From NCBI RefSeq assembly GCF_040222955.1, contig NZ_JAVKCA010000014.1:31542-95541 (forward strand): DNA of 64,000 nucleotides, given 5' to 3'. Numbering within the stretch: position 1 is the stretch's first letter; the number at the start of each line of letters is the position of its first letter. A model generated the notes under the pieces. The model was given only the letters and a program-made list of their open reading frames with translations, was not told the DNA's origin and made no database searches. Made by a program: the position numbers and the translations under genes. Below, in pieces: positions 9,368-18,406 of this stretch. Origin of the DNA: Marinoscillum sp040222955. GTDB taxonomy: Bacteria > Bacteroidota > Bacteroidia > Cytophagales > Cyclobacteriaceae.

Positions 9368-10792
9368 TTGATTTTTGATAAATACAACCCCTCTGAGCAC
9401 TATGATGAGATGTTTGATGACGAGAGTTGTCGACCTGCTTATCAGCAATTCAAACAAGCATTAGAGCAATATTCCGGCAAGAAGCTACTGCAGCTTCAGG
9501 ACTCCTCAGATAAAGCGCAGATGTCCATGGGCATGACCTTCAATGTCTACCATGACAACCAGGGCGTTGAGAAAATTCTGCACCTCGATTTGATTCCCAG
9601 GATCATATCCGGAGAAGAGTGGTCTATCATTGAGGAAGGGTTAAAGCAAAGGATTTCGGCCATCAATCTTTTTATTAATGACATCTATCATGATCAGAAC
9701 ATACTGAAAGATGGTATCGTACCTAAAGAACTGGTGCTTTCGAGCCGAGATTATCTGAAGCCCTGTATAGGACTGAATCCACCAAAAGGCATCTGGTGTC
9801 ACATCACCGGGAGTGATATTGTCAGAGATAAAAGTGGCAAATTCTACGTGTTGGAGGACAACCTCAGGTGTCCCTCAGGGGTCTCCTACCTTTTGGAAAA
9901 TCGGGAGATCATCAAACAGGCTTTTCCGGGATTGTTTACTGGTTTGGGTGTAAGGCCTGTATCTGACTACTCCAACATGCTCCTGAACATGCTCCAGCAC
10001 CTGTCGGACAAGCCGAACCCTACAGTGGCTGTACTCACACCAGGCATCTACAACTCGGCGTACTTTGAGCACTCCTACCTTGCTCAGCAAATGGGCGTTC
10101 AGCTGGTGACTGGTCAGGACCTCATTGTGAAAAACAAGAATGTATACATGCAGACGACCAAAGGCCTGCAACAAGTAGATGTGATCTATAGAAGAATAGA
10201 TGACACCTTCCTGGATCCCCTGGCCTTCAATCCTGACTCCATGCTTGGGATACCAGGGATATTTGAAGCCTATCAGGCTGGCAATGTGGCGCTGGCGAAT
10301 GCGCCCGGGACTGGTGTGGCGGATGACAAAGCTGTATATGCTTATGTGCCACGGATTATTAAGTATTACCTCGATCAGGATCCCATCATAGAAAATGTGC
10401 CTACTTACCTGTGTTCAGAACCGGAAGATTTGGCTTATGTATTGGAAAACATTGAAGACCTTGTGGTGAAAGAGACCAATGCTGCCGGCGGTTATGGTAT
10501 GCTCATAGGGCCAAAGGCCGATCCATCCGAGCACGCAAAATTCAGGAAGCTGGTGAAGGAGGATCCGCGAAATTACATAGCGCAGCCCACACTTTCGCTC
10601 TCCACGGTGCCTACCATTACTTCCAAAGGCATCGCTCCGAGGCACGTGGACCTGAGGCCGTATGTGCTCTATGGAGACCATATCAAGGTGCTGCCGGGTG
10701 CACTGACCAGGGTGGCTCTGGTAGAAGGTTCGCTGGTGGTGAATTCCTCACAAGGTGGCGGAAGCAAGGATACATGGGTGTTGTTTGACTAA
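9368..10792 (+). CDS. Circularly permuted ATP-grasp protein (DUF404/DUF407 type)
   Basis: A 474-residue soluble protein. Features of the circularly permuted ATP-grasp family include the early YDEMFDDESCRPAYQQF, then GIWCHITGSDIVRD, VLEDNLRCPSGVSYLLENRE, VYRRIDDTFLDPLAF, VKETNAAGGYGMLIGP and a C-terminal SQGGGSKDTWVL. The frame has no ATG before residue 15, yet the conserved region begins upstream of it, so the start is probably the TTG at 9368; there is no other usual start codon between it and the in-frame stop at 9341. The family is thought to form amide or peptide bonds using ATP. It is the first gene of a three-gene operon with alpha-E and transglutaminase proteins. Confidence 0.88.
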   Translation: MIFDKYNPSEHYDEMFDDESCRPAYQQFKQALEQYSGKKLLQLQDSSDKAQMSMGMTFNVYHDNQGVEKILHLDLIPRIISGEEWSIIEEGLKQRISAINLFINDIYHDQNILKDGIVPKELVLSSRDYLKPCIGLNPPKGIWCHITGSDIVRDKSGKFYVLEDNLRCPSGVSYLLENREIIKQAFPGLFTGLGVRPVSDYSNMLLNMLQHLSDKPNPTVAVLTPGIYNSAYFEHSYLAQQMGVQLVTGQDLIVKNKNVYMQTTKGLQQVDVIYRRIDDTFLDPLAFNPDSMLGIPGIFEAYQAGNVALANAPGTGVADDKAVYAYVPRIIKYYLDQDPIIENVPTYLCSEPEDLAYVLENIEDLVVKETNAAGGYGMLIGPKADPSEHAKFRKLVKEDPRNYIAQPTLSLSTVPTITSKGIAPRHVDLRPYVLYGDHIKVLPGALTRVALVEGSLVVNSSQGGGSKDTWVLFD

Positions 10793-10807
10793 AATTGAAA
10801 AATTCAA

Positions 10808-11779
10808 ATGTTAAGTAGAGTTGCAGATTCTTTGTTTTGGCTGGGAAGGTATGCTGAGCGAGCCGAAAATTATTCACGTTTTATAGATGTCAATTTCAAC
10901 CTGTCGATAGACCTGCCTCCAGGTATGAAGGAACAGTGGCGCCCACTCATCACTGCCACAGGTGACGAGGCTCAATACAAGAAACTTTATAGCGACTATT
11001 CAAGGGAAAATGCCATCCGATTTTTGGCTTTTGATAAAAGGAATCACAACTCGATCATTGCCTCTGTGGTAAGTGCACGAGAAAATGCCCGTCAGGTAAG
11101 AGAAAACATCTCAAAAGAAACCTGGGAGGTGCTCAACGACCTGTACCACTTTGTGGAAAAAGCTGCCAAACGCCAAATGTGGAAGAGCGAGGATGCCGAC
11201 ATCTTCAAACAAATCAAATACAAGCTGCAACTGATCCAGGGCATTGGGTATGATACCTCACCCCGAAATCAGGGCTGGTATTTCACGAAATTGGGTCAGT
11301 TTTTGGAAAGAGCGGATAAAACCTCCCGGATTCTGGACGTAAAATACCATGTATTGCTTCCTTCTGTGGAAGAGATCGGCTCACCATTGGATTTCCTACA
11401 TTGGAATGCACTCCTGAAGTCAGTAAGTGCCCTCAATGCCTACAAACAGATGTATGGGAAAATTGATCCCGGCAATATTGTAGAATACCTGGTGCTTAAT
11501 GCCTTCTTTCCCAGGTCGATTCTTTTCTGCCTGATCAATGCGGAAAATTGCCTCCATGAAATTTCAGATGCCAAAAGGGGATACACCAATTTGGCTGAAA
11601 AGGAAATTGGAAATTTGCGGGCAGATCTGGAGTTTGCCGATATCAATGATGTCTTTGAGTTTGGACTGCATGAGTACCTCGACAAGTTGCAGGGCCGGAT
11701 CAATGACATCTCCACGGCTGTATATGAGCAGTATTTCAAAATCCGGCCTAACCTGATGGATCAATCTCAGTCTCAATAA
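10808..11779 (+). CDS. Alpha-E domain protein (DUF403)
   Basis: A 323-residue, almost all-helical protein beginning MLSRVADSLFWLGRYAERAE, the signature opening of the alpha-E family. Later motifs include ARENARQVRENISKETWEVL and FLERADKTSRILDVKY. No catalytic function has been assigned to the domain to my knowledge; it nearly always sits beside circularly permuted ATP-grasp and transglutaminase genes, as here (15 bases after the first, 21 before the second). It is probably a structural or substrate-holding partner of a peptide-forming or peptide-trimming system; that role is inferred from context. Confidence 0.9.
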   Translation: MLSRVADSLFWLGRYAERAENYSRFIDVNFNLSIDLPPGMKEQWRPLITATGDEAQYKKLYSDYSRENAIRFLAFDKRNHNSIIASVVSARENARQVRENISKETWEVLNDLYHFVEKAAKRQMWKSEDADIFKQIKYKLQLIQGIGYDTSPRNQGWYFTKLGQFLERADKTSRILDVKYHVLLPSVEEIGSPLDFLHWNALLKSVSALNAYKQMYGKIDPGNIVEYLVLNAFFPRSILFCLINAENCLHEISDAKRGYTNLAEKEIGNLRADLEFADINDVFEFGLHEYLDKLQGRINDISTAVYEQYFKIRPNLMDQSQSQ

Positions 11780-11800
11780 CCCCTTTTCAAAGCACCCGAA

Positions 11801-12619
11801 ATGAAGCTCAAGATTAGTCATCGCACACTGTATGAATATTCCACTCCGGTTTTTGCGGAGCCACATCACTTGTATTTTTATCCTTCTCAGAGGAATTATT
11901 TTCAGTTGCGGGACTTCCACATCTCAGTAGACCCCTCACCTTCCGGGCTGGCTTTCAGGTTGGATGCCGAAAACAACCCCTACCACCAATGTTGGTTCAA
12001 CTCTGACATCAGGAAACTGGAAATCACCGTGGAGATAGAAGTGGAGACTTTTGAACTGAATCCATTTGATTTCCTGGTAGAAGAAGATCCGCACAAAGAT
12101 CATCAAACCGCGCTCCAGCTATATAGAACCACCGTGGAGCTAGGTGCTGAACCTCTGAAGTGGGTCAGTGAAATTCGTGAATTGTCCGGTGGCAACCTGG
12201 TCACCTTTGTCTCCTACCTGGTGAAAGAGATACACTCCGAGTGGGAGCACAATGAACGCTATGCGGAGAATGTATTGCCTCCGAATGTGTGTTTTGAGCA
12301 GCACAGTGGCTCGTGCAGGGACCTGAGCTGGATGATGATCCAGATGCTTCGCCATTTGAACATTCCCGCGCGGTTTGTGAGTGGCTACGCCTTCAATCCC
12401 GGACTCAAGGAAGGCCATGAGCTACATGCCTGGGTGGAGGCCTGGGTACCAGGAGGCGGGTGGATAGGCCTCGATCCGAGTGCCGGACTGCTGGCCATGG
12501 AGAATTACATCCCCACATGCTCCAGCTACAAACCAGAAAATACACTGCCTGTTCAAGGTACCTACAGGGGTATGAGTACCGCCAACCTCAGTTTCGAAGT
12601 GCGAATAGAGGAAGTTTGA
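11801..12619 (+). CDS. Transglutaminase-like cysteine peptidase family protein
   Basis: A 272-residue protein with the N-terminal beta domain typical of bacterial transglutaminase-like proteins (opening MKLKISHRTLYEYSTPV) and a complete papain-like triad: Cys172 in SGSCRDLSWMM, His209 in GHELHAWVEAW and Asp225 in IGLDPSAG. It has no signal peptide, so it acts in the cytoplasm. Members can hydrolyse or transfer amide bonds. As the third gene of the ATP-grasp/alpha-E operon it may process or transfer the peptide-like product. It ends 30 bases before the convergent T9SS gene. Confidence 0.92.
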   Translation: MKLKISHRTLYEYSTPVFAEPHHLYFYPSQRNYFQLRDFHISVDPSPSGLAFRLDAENNPYHQCWFNSDIRKLEITVEIEVETFELNPFDFLVEEDPHKDHQTALQLYRTTVELGAEPLKWVSEIRELSGGNLVTFVSYLVKEIHSEWEHNERYAENVLPPNVCFEQHSGSCRDLSWMMIQMLRHLNIPARFVSGYAFNPGLKEGHELHAWVEAWVPGGGWIGLDPSAGLLAMENYIPTCSSYKPENTLPVQGTYRGMSTANLSFEVRIEEV

Positions 12620-12649
12620 TTGAAAGTCAATTAATCACCCAAAAACCTC

Positions 12650-15600
12650 CTACTTGACTACTAGCTTATAACACTCCCCGGAAGCTCCATTGGGATACAA
12701 CAGATAGACGCCACTCCTGACAGTGGATAAATCAATGTTAAAAGTCCCTTCAGCTGCCTTTGTCATCTTTAATTCATCCATCCTTTTGCCGGCCATGTCA
12801 GTGATCATTACACGCTTCAGAGATGAAGATTTAATATTAACAAACCCTCCCTGCTCCACGGGATTGGGGTAAATCAGGGTTCGAGGCGAGCTGACACTGA
12901 GTGGAGGTTCCTCATACCATTCCACCGAAAGCATAGCTGCCTGTGTTGGTCCTACGGGCTCCTCATAGATTCTTATTTCATCCACACGCCCTTTCAGATA
13001 GTACTGCGCATCTCCGGGAAGACGTTTGCCAATGACAATATCCACCTCTGCTGAATTAATTTCTCCGGAGTGACTGACAAAGGTGTCCAACTGGCCATTG
13101 GCAAAGATTTGCATAGCACCATCGTTGTAAACCACGGTGAAGTGATACCAGGTAGATGGCTCCAAAATCATGGAGGCATCCAGGTCTTTGATTCCTGCAG
13201 CTGTATTAACCGTCCACCTCAACCGCTTGTCTGTGGTGGTTGACACCTTCCAGCGCTGTTCCCAGCCGCCATGGGAAATGACAAATCGCTCCTGTCCAAA
13301 GTCTGTAAAATAGGCCCAGAAAGATATGGTGATCGCTTTGCTAAAGTTCAGGGCCGGGTCATTGGCGATGAGTAGCTCATCCGCCTGGCTTGATAACACC
13401 AGCACCTCCTCTGCTGCCTCTGTTTGCCCCCTCATATAAGAACCACCTTGCAGGGTTGTACTAAATCTATTGTCACTCACATCACGGGGGCTCTCATTGA
13501 GTGGTAAGTGTACCAAAGGTGCAATCCCTTCTGCATCCTCCGTTACCAAAATCTGTAGGGTCTGCCGGGTCTGTTTATCGTAATTACTTGCTGTCAGGTT
13601 AATTGAAATTATTCCGCCGTGAGATGGCGCCTGAACTTTAATCTTGCTTTCATTTTGCTCTAAAATAGTCGCATTATCTACTGACCAATCCAGGTCAAAA
13701 TCGAGTCCCTTAGGGTCATGAACTTCCGTTTCTATCCAGAAATCATCATTCGGTTGATACCATCTACGATCTGCATATAGTGTATCAATCACCGGGTAAG
13801 CCGGGATTACAGCCACCACATCGAGCTGTAAACTATCCTGTACAGCTTTGTCCCCTGCATGCACCACCACCCGGATCCCGGCTGATCCAATGTCTTCCGG
13901 AATCCAAATAAAAGCAGCCGAGTCGCTCATTTGCAGTAAGTCGTCCACATACCACTCATACTGTAAGGCTTCACCGCCCTGTGCAGTACAATAGATCGTG
14001 TCAGCAACCCCTGTTTCGGCAGGATTACTGGTGGCAGCGAGCGCCCTGATTCGAAGGTTTTCCGCAAAATTGTAACCATAATGGTAATCCAGAACATGGT
14101 CATTGGCGATTAATTGCCCTTCCTCTGCGCCCACGACACTGCCAGAAGGAATGTATGAGATCAGCAGGACTTCACCCGGGCCGATTATTACTTCACTGGT
14201 GCCAGTCACATTGTTCAAAATAAAGGTCTCGCTGATGGCATTATACACATCCTTCGACTGATCCCCCAACTGTATTTCCACCAGTTTGCTCTCAGCATAG
14301 GGATTAAACACCATGTAGGTTGGGAATGGTGAGTCCACAAAAAAATCCGTGACATTCACGTCAATTGTCAGGATGCCCTCTACATTAGTTGGTGCCAACA
14401 ATGCTCCGAGGTAACCAACGTGCGAAGATCCGTATAGGCCCAGGTTGGTAGACGCCCACCCGGCATCTTTGGAGTCACCGCGTGCGTAGAGCGCGGTACC
14501 CTGCCACACCTCTTTAATCGCCTCATAGGCGATGACCGCCTGCGGGTCATTGGTGGCACACCAGTCAAAATCAGACTGCTGATTTTCAGGAAGATATGCT
14601 GAATAGAAGAGTCGGCTGGCATTGGCCATGTTCAAAATCCATTTGGCAATGGCTCTGGTATAGCGCTTATCGTATTTAACCAATGGAGCCAGCGCTGCTG
14701 CTTGTTGGAATCCATTCATGATAAAAGCATAATCATTTCCCTGATCATTGGCCTCACCAATAAGCCCGGACACATCCATACCACCCCAGGAACCGACTAT
14801 ACTTCCCCATCCGCGCAGGTCTCCCCGATCAAAGCACCAGCTGATCATCTTTTCCAGATCGTATTGAGCTCCCAGTTCGGCATTCATCCTGGCAGCCGTG
14901 ATCACACCATAAGGAAGTTGCAGCTCGTAGGAAGGGTTGACAGTGAGCCCATCCAGGAAATCCAGGGCTGCCTCAGCACCGTGCAGGTACCGCTGATCAC
15001 CAGTTCTCTGATAGGCATGATAGAGTATCCAGGCAATGGCTCCGGCTGCTTCCGGCTCTTTTACCCCTTCGTTCAAGGGCTTCATTTCTTTTAGATTCCA
15101 TGCCCTGTAGTTCATGAAAGGCACTTCCCATGGCGTGGTGCCCGCACCCATGGCCTCTACAGCTTCCTGCCACCGATTGGCTACAGCCAGAAAATGGTCA
15201 TCGAAACCCGGTGTATCCGGGTACAAGTCATATAATTGATAAAAAAACACATTAGGCATCGTCTCATACCACCAGTCGTGTCCTGACCTGTCTGATGGAC
15301 CATTGAGGTAAACCAATTCCCCATTTTTGAGGTTGTAAAAATCCCGCACTTTAGAGACCCAATCCACACCAAAATGAATGGTCTTATCTGCTCCTACCAA
15401 ACTAGCTCCCACGATGGCCGGAATAACATTGATGGCCTCACGCTGCGCTCCGTGGCTGGATGAACCCACATAGCTGTCCATGAAAATAGGCCGTAACTCA
15501 GGATAATTCACACCGGCATTCCTCACTGAGAGGAATGGCATGTATTGCCCGGATGCCTGAGCAAACACCAGACTGTCATACCTGACAGCCACCTGTTTCC

Positions 15601-15727
15601 AGTCCCGCATCTGATAGGGCTGAGGGAAATCCGGCATGGCATCAATGCGAGGTATCCCAATTTGCTGAGCATGAATGACCGCCAGGGGGAGGAAAAAGCT
15701 CATTAAAAGGAAGGTGCAGTATTTCAT
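12650..15727 (-). CDS. T9SS-secreted protein: unrecognised helical N-terminal domain, LamG, sorting domain
   Basis: About 1025 residues from the ATG at 15727, which gives a signal peptide (MKYCTFLLMSFFLPLAVIHA). A start at 15787 would run through the terminator hairpin. Residues about 25-510 match the lipoprotein at 21511-23235 (shared GHDWWYETMPNV-type, GWGSIVGSWGG-type and NASRLFY motifs) and look like a helical toroid of the kind found in glycoside hydrolases. Ig-like segments follow (about 540-735), then a LamG/ConA-like domain (about 740-930), and a type A T9SS sorting domain (about 945-1025) with LIYPNPV and SGVYLLYPNG. It is therefore exported to the cell surface or medium. It is the last PUL gene, with its own transcription start likely. 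The enzymatic activity is unknown. Confidence 0.8.
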   Translation of the reverse strand: MKYCTFLLMSFFLPLAVIHAQQIGIPRIDAMPDFPQPYQMRDWKQVAVRYDSLVFAQASGQYMPFLSVRNAGVNYPELRPIFMDSYVGSSSHGAQREAINVIPAIVGASLVGADKTIHFGVDWVSKVRDFYNLKNGELVYLNGPSDRSGHDWWYETMPNVFFYQLYDLYPDTPGFDDHFLAVANRWQEAVEAMGAGTTPWEVPFMNYRAWNLKEMKPLNEGVKEPEAAGAIAWILYHAYQRTGDQRYLHGAEAALDFLDGLTVNPSYELQLPYGVITAARMNAELGAQYDLEKMISWCFDRGDLRGWGSIVGSWGGMDVSGLIGEANDQGNDYAFIMNGFQQAAALAPLVKYDKRYTRAIAKWILNMANASRLFYSAYLPENQQSDFDWCATNDPQAVIAYEAIKEVWQGTALYARGDSKDAGWASTNLGLYGSSHVGYLGALLAPTNVEGILTIDVNVTDFFVDSPFPTYMVFNPYAESKLVEIQLGDQSKDVYNAISETFILNNVTGTSEVIIGPGEVLLISYIPSGSVVGAEEGQLIANDHVLDYHYGYNFAENLRIRALAATSNPAETGVADTIYCTAQGGEALQYEWYVDDLLQMSDSAAFIWIPEDIGSAGIRVVVHAGDKAVQDSLQLDVVAVIPAYPVIDTLYADRRWYQPNDDFWIETEVHDPKGLDFDLDWSVDNATILEQNESKIKVQAPSHGGIISINLTASNYDKQTRQTLQILVTEDAEGIAPLVHLPLNESPRDVSDNRFSTTLQGGSYMRGQTEAAEEVLVLSSQADELLIANDPALNFSKAITISFWAYFTDFGQERFVISHGGWEQRWKVSTTTDKRLRWTVNTAAGIKDLDASMILEPSTWYHFTVVYNDGAMQIFANGQLDTFVSHSGEINSAEVDIVIGKRLPGDAQYYLKGRVDEIRIYEEPVGPTQAAMLSVEWYEEPPLSVSSPRTLIYPNPVEQGGFVNIKSSSLKRVMITDMAGKRMDELKMTKAAEGTFNIDLSTVRSGVYLLYPNGASGECYKLVVK

Positions 15728-15733
15728 CTGTTC

Positions 15734-15777
15734 TCTTTTTAAAATACACAAAAGGGCAGATAACTGCCCTTTTGTGT
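15734..15777 (-). terminator. Terminator between the LamG lipoprotein and the T9SS gene
   Basis: A perfect 14-bp inverted repeat (15746-15759 with 15764-15777, 4-base loop) just after the stop of the LamG lipoprotein gene at 15795, followed on the minus strand by an AT-rich tail rather than a pure T run. It supports the downstream start at 15727 for the next gene and suggests that the main PUL transcript ends or is attenuated here. Confidence 0.75.
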
Positions 15778-15794
15778 CATGCTCCAATAAAACC

Positions 15795-16883
15795 TTAATC
15801 TATTGGTTTTTCCAGGTCATAAATAGAACCCACCTGAGTAGAAGAAAGTACTTTGTTGTATATACGGATTTCATCCAAAGTACCTTTGAAGTATCCACCC
15901 CAATCCACATAATACGGGCTGGTATCATCTGAAGAATAAGTACCTGTAGGTAAATCCTGTCCGATGGTCAGATTAACTGGTGCGTCAGCAATGGAAATGG
16001 CTGTACCAGGGGTATTGTCCCACTTTTTCACTTCTGTACCATTGATATAGAACGTCATCTCGCCGCCACCAAAAGTAACCGCCAAATGATACCATACATC
16101 CTGATCCAGGGTTGGCGACTCATTGTCTCTGTCGTAGTAAACAGGATTCTCGTTGCCATCAACATTCGCCTTTACGGTCATAAATGCCTTGTTGGCTTCC
16201 TGCAACTGAAATTTGAACCCATTCCATCTGTTCAGCGAAATCATATAGTTATTGGCCCATATTGGATCTACCACATCACCCTTCACCCACAAAGTGATAC
16301 TCATTTGCTGAGGATTCAGCGCCGTAGCATAAGGAATCTCTACATTCGCTCCATCATCAAAGTGAAGCGCTTTGCCAGCATTGCCATATCGGTCACTCAC
16401 CCACTCGGGAGTACCAGCACCCCAGTTGGCATGGCCGGCAGACAGTGTTCCATCCCGCTCATTTCCGGAATAGTCTGTTGTGGAGGTTCCTGTGCCCTCA
16501 TCAAATGTCCAGTGCCCTACCAGCGCATCCGGCTCAATGGCCACGACCTCTTTTCCCTCAAAAGTCACAATGGCCTGCTCCAAAGCAGTGTTAGCATTGT
16601 CTACCTGAACCTGAGTAACCGTTTCGCTGTCCGAAACCTGCTGGGCCAAATCTACGGCTGTCTGCAATTCAGCTTTAGCACCAAGCTGAAACTGTCCTTC
16701 CGCAGTACCTTCCTGTGAATTTGCCAACAAATCTGTGGCTACTGCTATGGTAGCGTTCAGTTCTGTCTTGTCCACCTCTACTTCGGGATCATCCCCGTCA
16801 GAGCAAGCTACAAAAAATGATGTAGCGGCTAATGTCAGCAGCCACATCGCATGTTTAATGTTCGTCTTCATATTCATCTTCAT
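15795..16883 (-). CDS. LamG-domain lipoprotein of the PUL (probable surface glycan-binding protein)
   Basis: A 362-residue protein with a lipoprotein signal peptide (lipobox ending FFVAC, Cys about residue 27). Residues about 38-112 form a FIVAR-like helical segment, and about 118-355 a LamG/ConA-like jelly roll (VGHWTFDEGTGTSTTDYSGN near its start, GTLDEIRIYNKVLSSTQV at its end). It occupies the place downstream of SusD where SusE/SusF-like surface glycan-binding lipoproteins are found. The gene starts 25 bases after susD, so it belongs to the same operon. Glycan binding is inferred from position and fold. Confidence 0.82.
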   Translation of the reverse strand: MKMNMKTNIKHAMWLLTLAATSFFVACSDGDDPEVEVDKTELNATIAVATDLLANSQEGTAEGQFQLGAKAELQTAVDLAQQVSDSETVTQVQVDNANTALEQAIVTFEGKEVVAIEPDALVGHWTFDEGTGTSTTDYSGNERDGTLSAGHANWGAGTPEWVSDRYGNAGKALHFDDGANVEIPYATALNPQQMSITLWVKGDVVDPIWANNYMISLNRWNGFKFQLQEANKAFMTVKANVDGNENPVYYDRDNESPTLDQDVWYHLAVTFGGGEMTFYINGTEVKKWDNTPGTAISIADAPVNLTIGQDLPTGTYSSDDTSPYYVDWGGYFKGTLDEIRIYNKVLSSTQVGSIYDLEKPID

Positions 16884-16908
16884 TTAGATTATTGTGTTTA
16901 GAATGGTT

Positions 16909-18393
16909 TTAATTAATTGATTGATTAATGTCTGTTTCTGAAAGTGGTATCGTGAAATATCGATTCTCTTCATAGCTGAAATCTGTATCTGAAAGTGCCG
17001 CTTCAGCCACACTCTTGCCATAGCGCATCAGGTCGTAGTATCGGTGAAACTCCAGTCCCAGCTCTACCCGGCGTTCGTGCCGAATGGCGGCTCTTACCTG
17101 GGTGCGATCTGTGGTGACCACATCAGGCAAAAGTCCCGCTGGCACACTGCCAAAGCCAGCTAATGTTTCGTCATACAGATAGCTCTCACGAGCCCTCTTT
17201 CGGACAGCATTGAGCGGCACAAGGGCCTGAGCGGGCGATGCAGATTCATTCAAAGCTTCAGCTTTCATGAGCAACACCTCGGCATAGCGCATAAATACAT
17301 AGTTGAGTCCGCCATCACCTTTGGTGCCCTTAGGTACTTCCGATAACGGCTGCAGGTGTTTTTTAACGATAAATCCGGTAGATGACCAGGTAGGATCAAA
17401 TGGCTCACCGTTCAGCCAGGTCTGACCGGCACGGCCGACAGAATAGTCGAGGCGTGGATCAACTACCTCAGCGGTGGTCATTTCAAACTCATCCACAAAA
17501 TCCTGGGTAGGTGAATTGAAAAAGTAGCCACCTTCGGTCTGTGGAGCGAAATATTGGTTCAAAACCGAACCTAACTTCGGGGAGGCTCCTGAGAGGTGCT
17601 GTACTTCAAAAAGAGACTCCTTGTTATCCTGATTTCCCAAGGTGAAATTATCTCTATAAAGCACCTGCAGCTCATAGATTCCGAGATTTTCTATGTCCGC
17701 TATGGCTTCTAAAGCACCCTCATAATCCTCCTGAAACAGCCTGATCTTGGCCAGCAAGCCTAAGGCACCTCCTTTTGATACCCGACCCACTTCGTTCTCC
17801 GTCGGAAGCAGACTGGCTGCCATGCCCAGGTCACCATCGAGTTGAGCATATATAGCAGACACCGTGCTAAGCGGCACATGCACCTGATCTTTCGTAACCG
17901 GTGGTTTGAGTTTTAAAGGAATCTCTCCGTAAACATTGACCAGATGAAAATAAAAGTACGCTCTAAGAAACAATGCCTCGCCTTTTACTTCCTGCTTACG
18001 GTCCTCATCCATTTCTATGCCGGTCAAACTCCCGAGCAGGTAATTGGCACGGGTAATGCCTTCATAATAATGGCGCCATAGGTTTTCCAGGTAGGAATTG
18101 CTTGGCTGATAGGTAAACTCCTCAATAAACTGAATGTCGTTTTGGTCACCCGCCAGTCCTCCTTTCACTGCATCGTCCGAAGCCACATCTCCAAATACCC
18201 ATAAGTTGTTATTGGTATTGGAAAAGGAAGTGATGTTGTAAATCCCGGTGAGTGCCAGCTCCGCATGATCTCCGGTTTTGTAAAATGTACTATTGGAATA
18301 AGTACCCTGCATATCTTCCTCGAGGAAATCAGCACATCCGAAAGCGACTGCTGTGAGGGTAATTGCCTGAAATATTCTTATGAATGCTCTCAT
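16909..18393 (-). CDS. SusD/RagB-family surface lipoprotein
   Basis: A 494-residue lipoprotein (lipobox near VAFGC, Cys about 20) with the SusD pattern: an N-terminal TPR-like helical region with YFHLVNVYGEIPL, then RYAEVLLMKAEALNE and a C-terminal RRVELGLEFHRYYDLMRYGK. SusD sits as a lid on the SusC barrel and helps capture glycans at the cell surface. It starts 13 bases after susC. The length and motifs are normal for the family. Confidence 0.95.
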   Translation of the reverse strand: MRAFIRIFQAITLTAVAFGCADFLEEDMQGTYSNSTFYKTGDHAELALTGIYNITSFSNTNNNLWVFGDVASDDAVKGGLAGDQNDIQFIEEFTYQPSNSYLENLWRHYYEGITRANYLLGSLTGIEMDEDRKQEVKGEALFLRAYFYFHLVNVYGEIPLKLKPPVTKDQVHVPLSTVSAIYAQLDGDLGMAASLLPTENEVGRVSKGGALGLLAKIRLFQEDYEGALEAIADIENLGIYELQVLYRDNFTLGNQDNKESLFEVQHLSGASPKLGSVLNQYFAPQTEGGYFFNSPTQDFVDEFEMTTAEVVDPRLDYSVGRAGQTWLNGEPFDPTWSSTGFIVKKHLQPLSEVPKGTKGDGGLNYVFMRYAEVLLMKAEALNESASPAQALVPLNAVRKRARESYLYDETLAGFGSVPAGLLPDVVTTDRTQVRAAIRHERRVELGLEFHRYYDLMRYGKSVAEAALSDTDFSYEENRYFTIPLSETDINQSIN

Positions 18394-18406
18394 AGTTGCT
18401 GCCTAT

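Noticed and set aside
16086..16718. Plus-strand open frame of 210 codons
   Set aside because: Antisense to the LamG lipoprotein; no recognisable domain.
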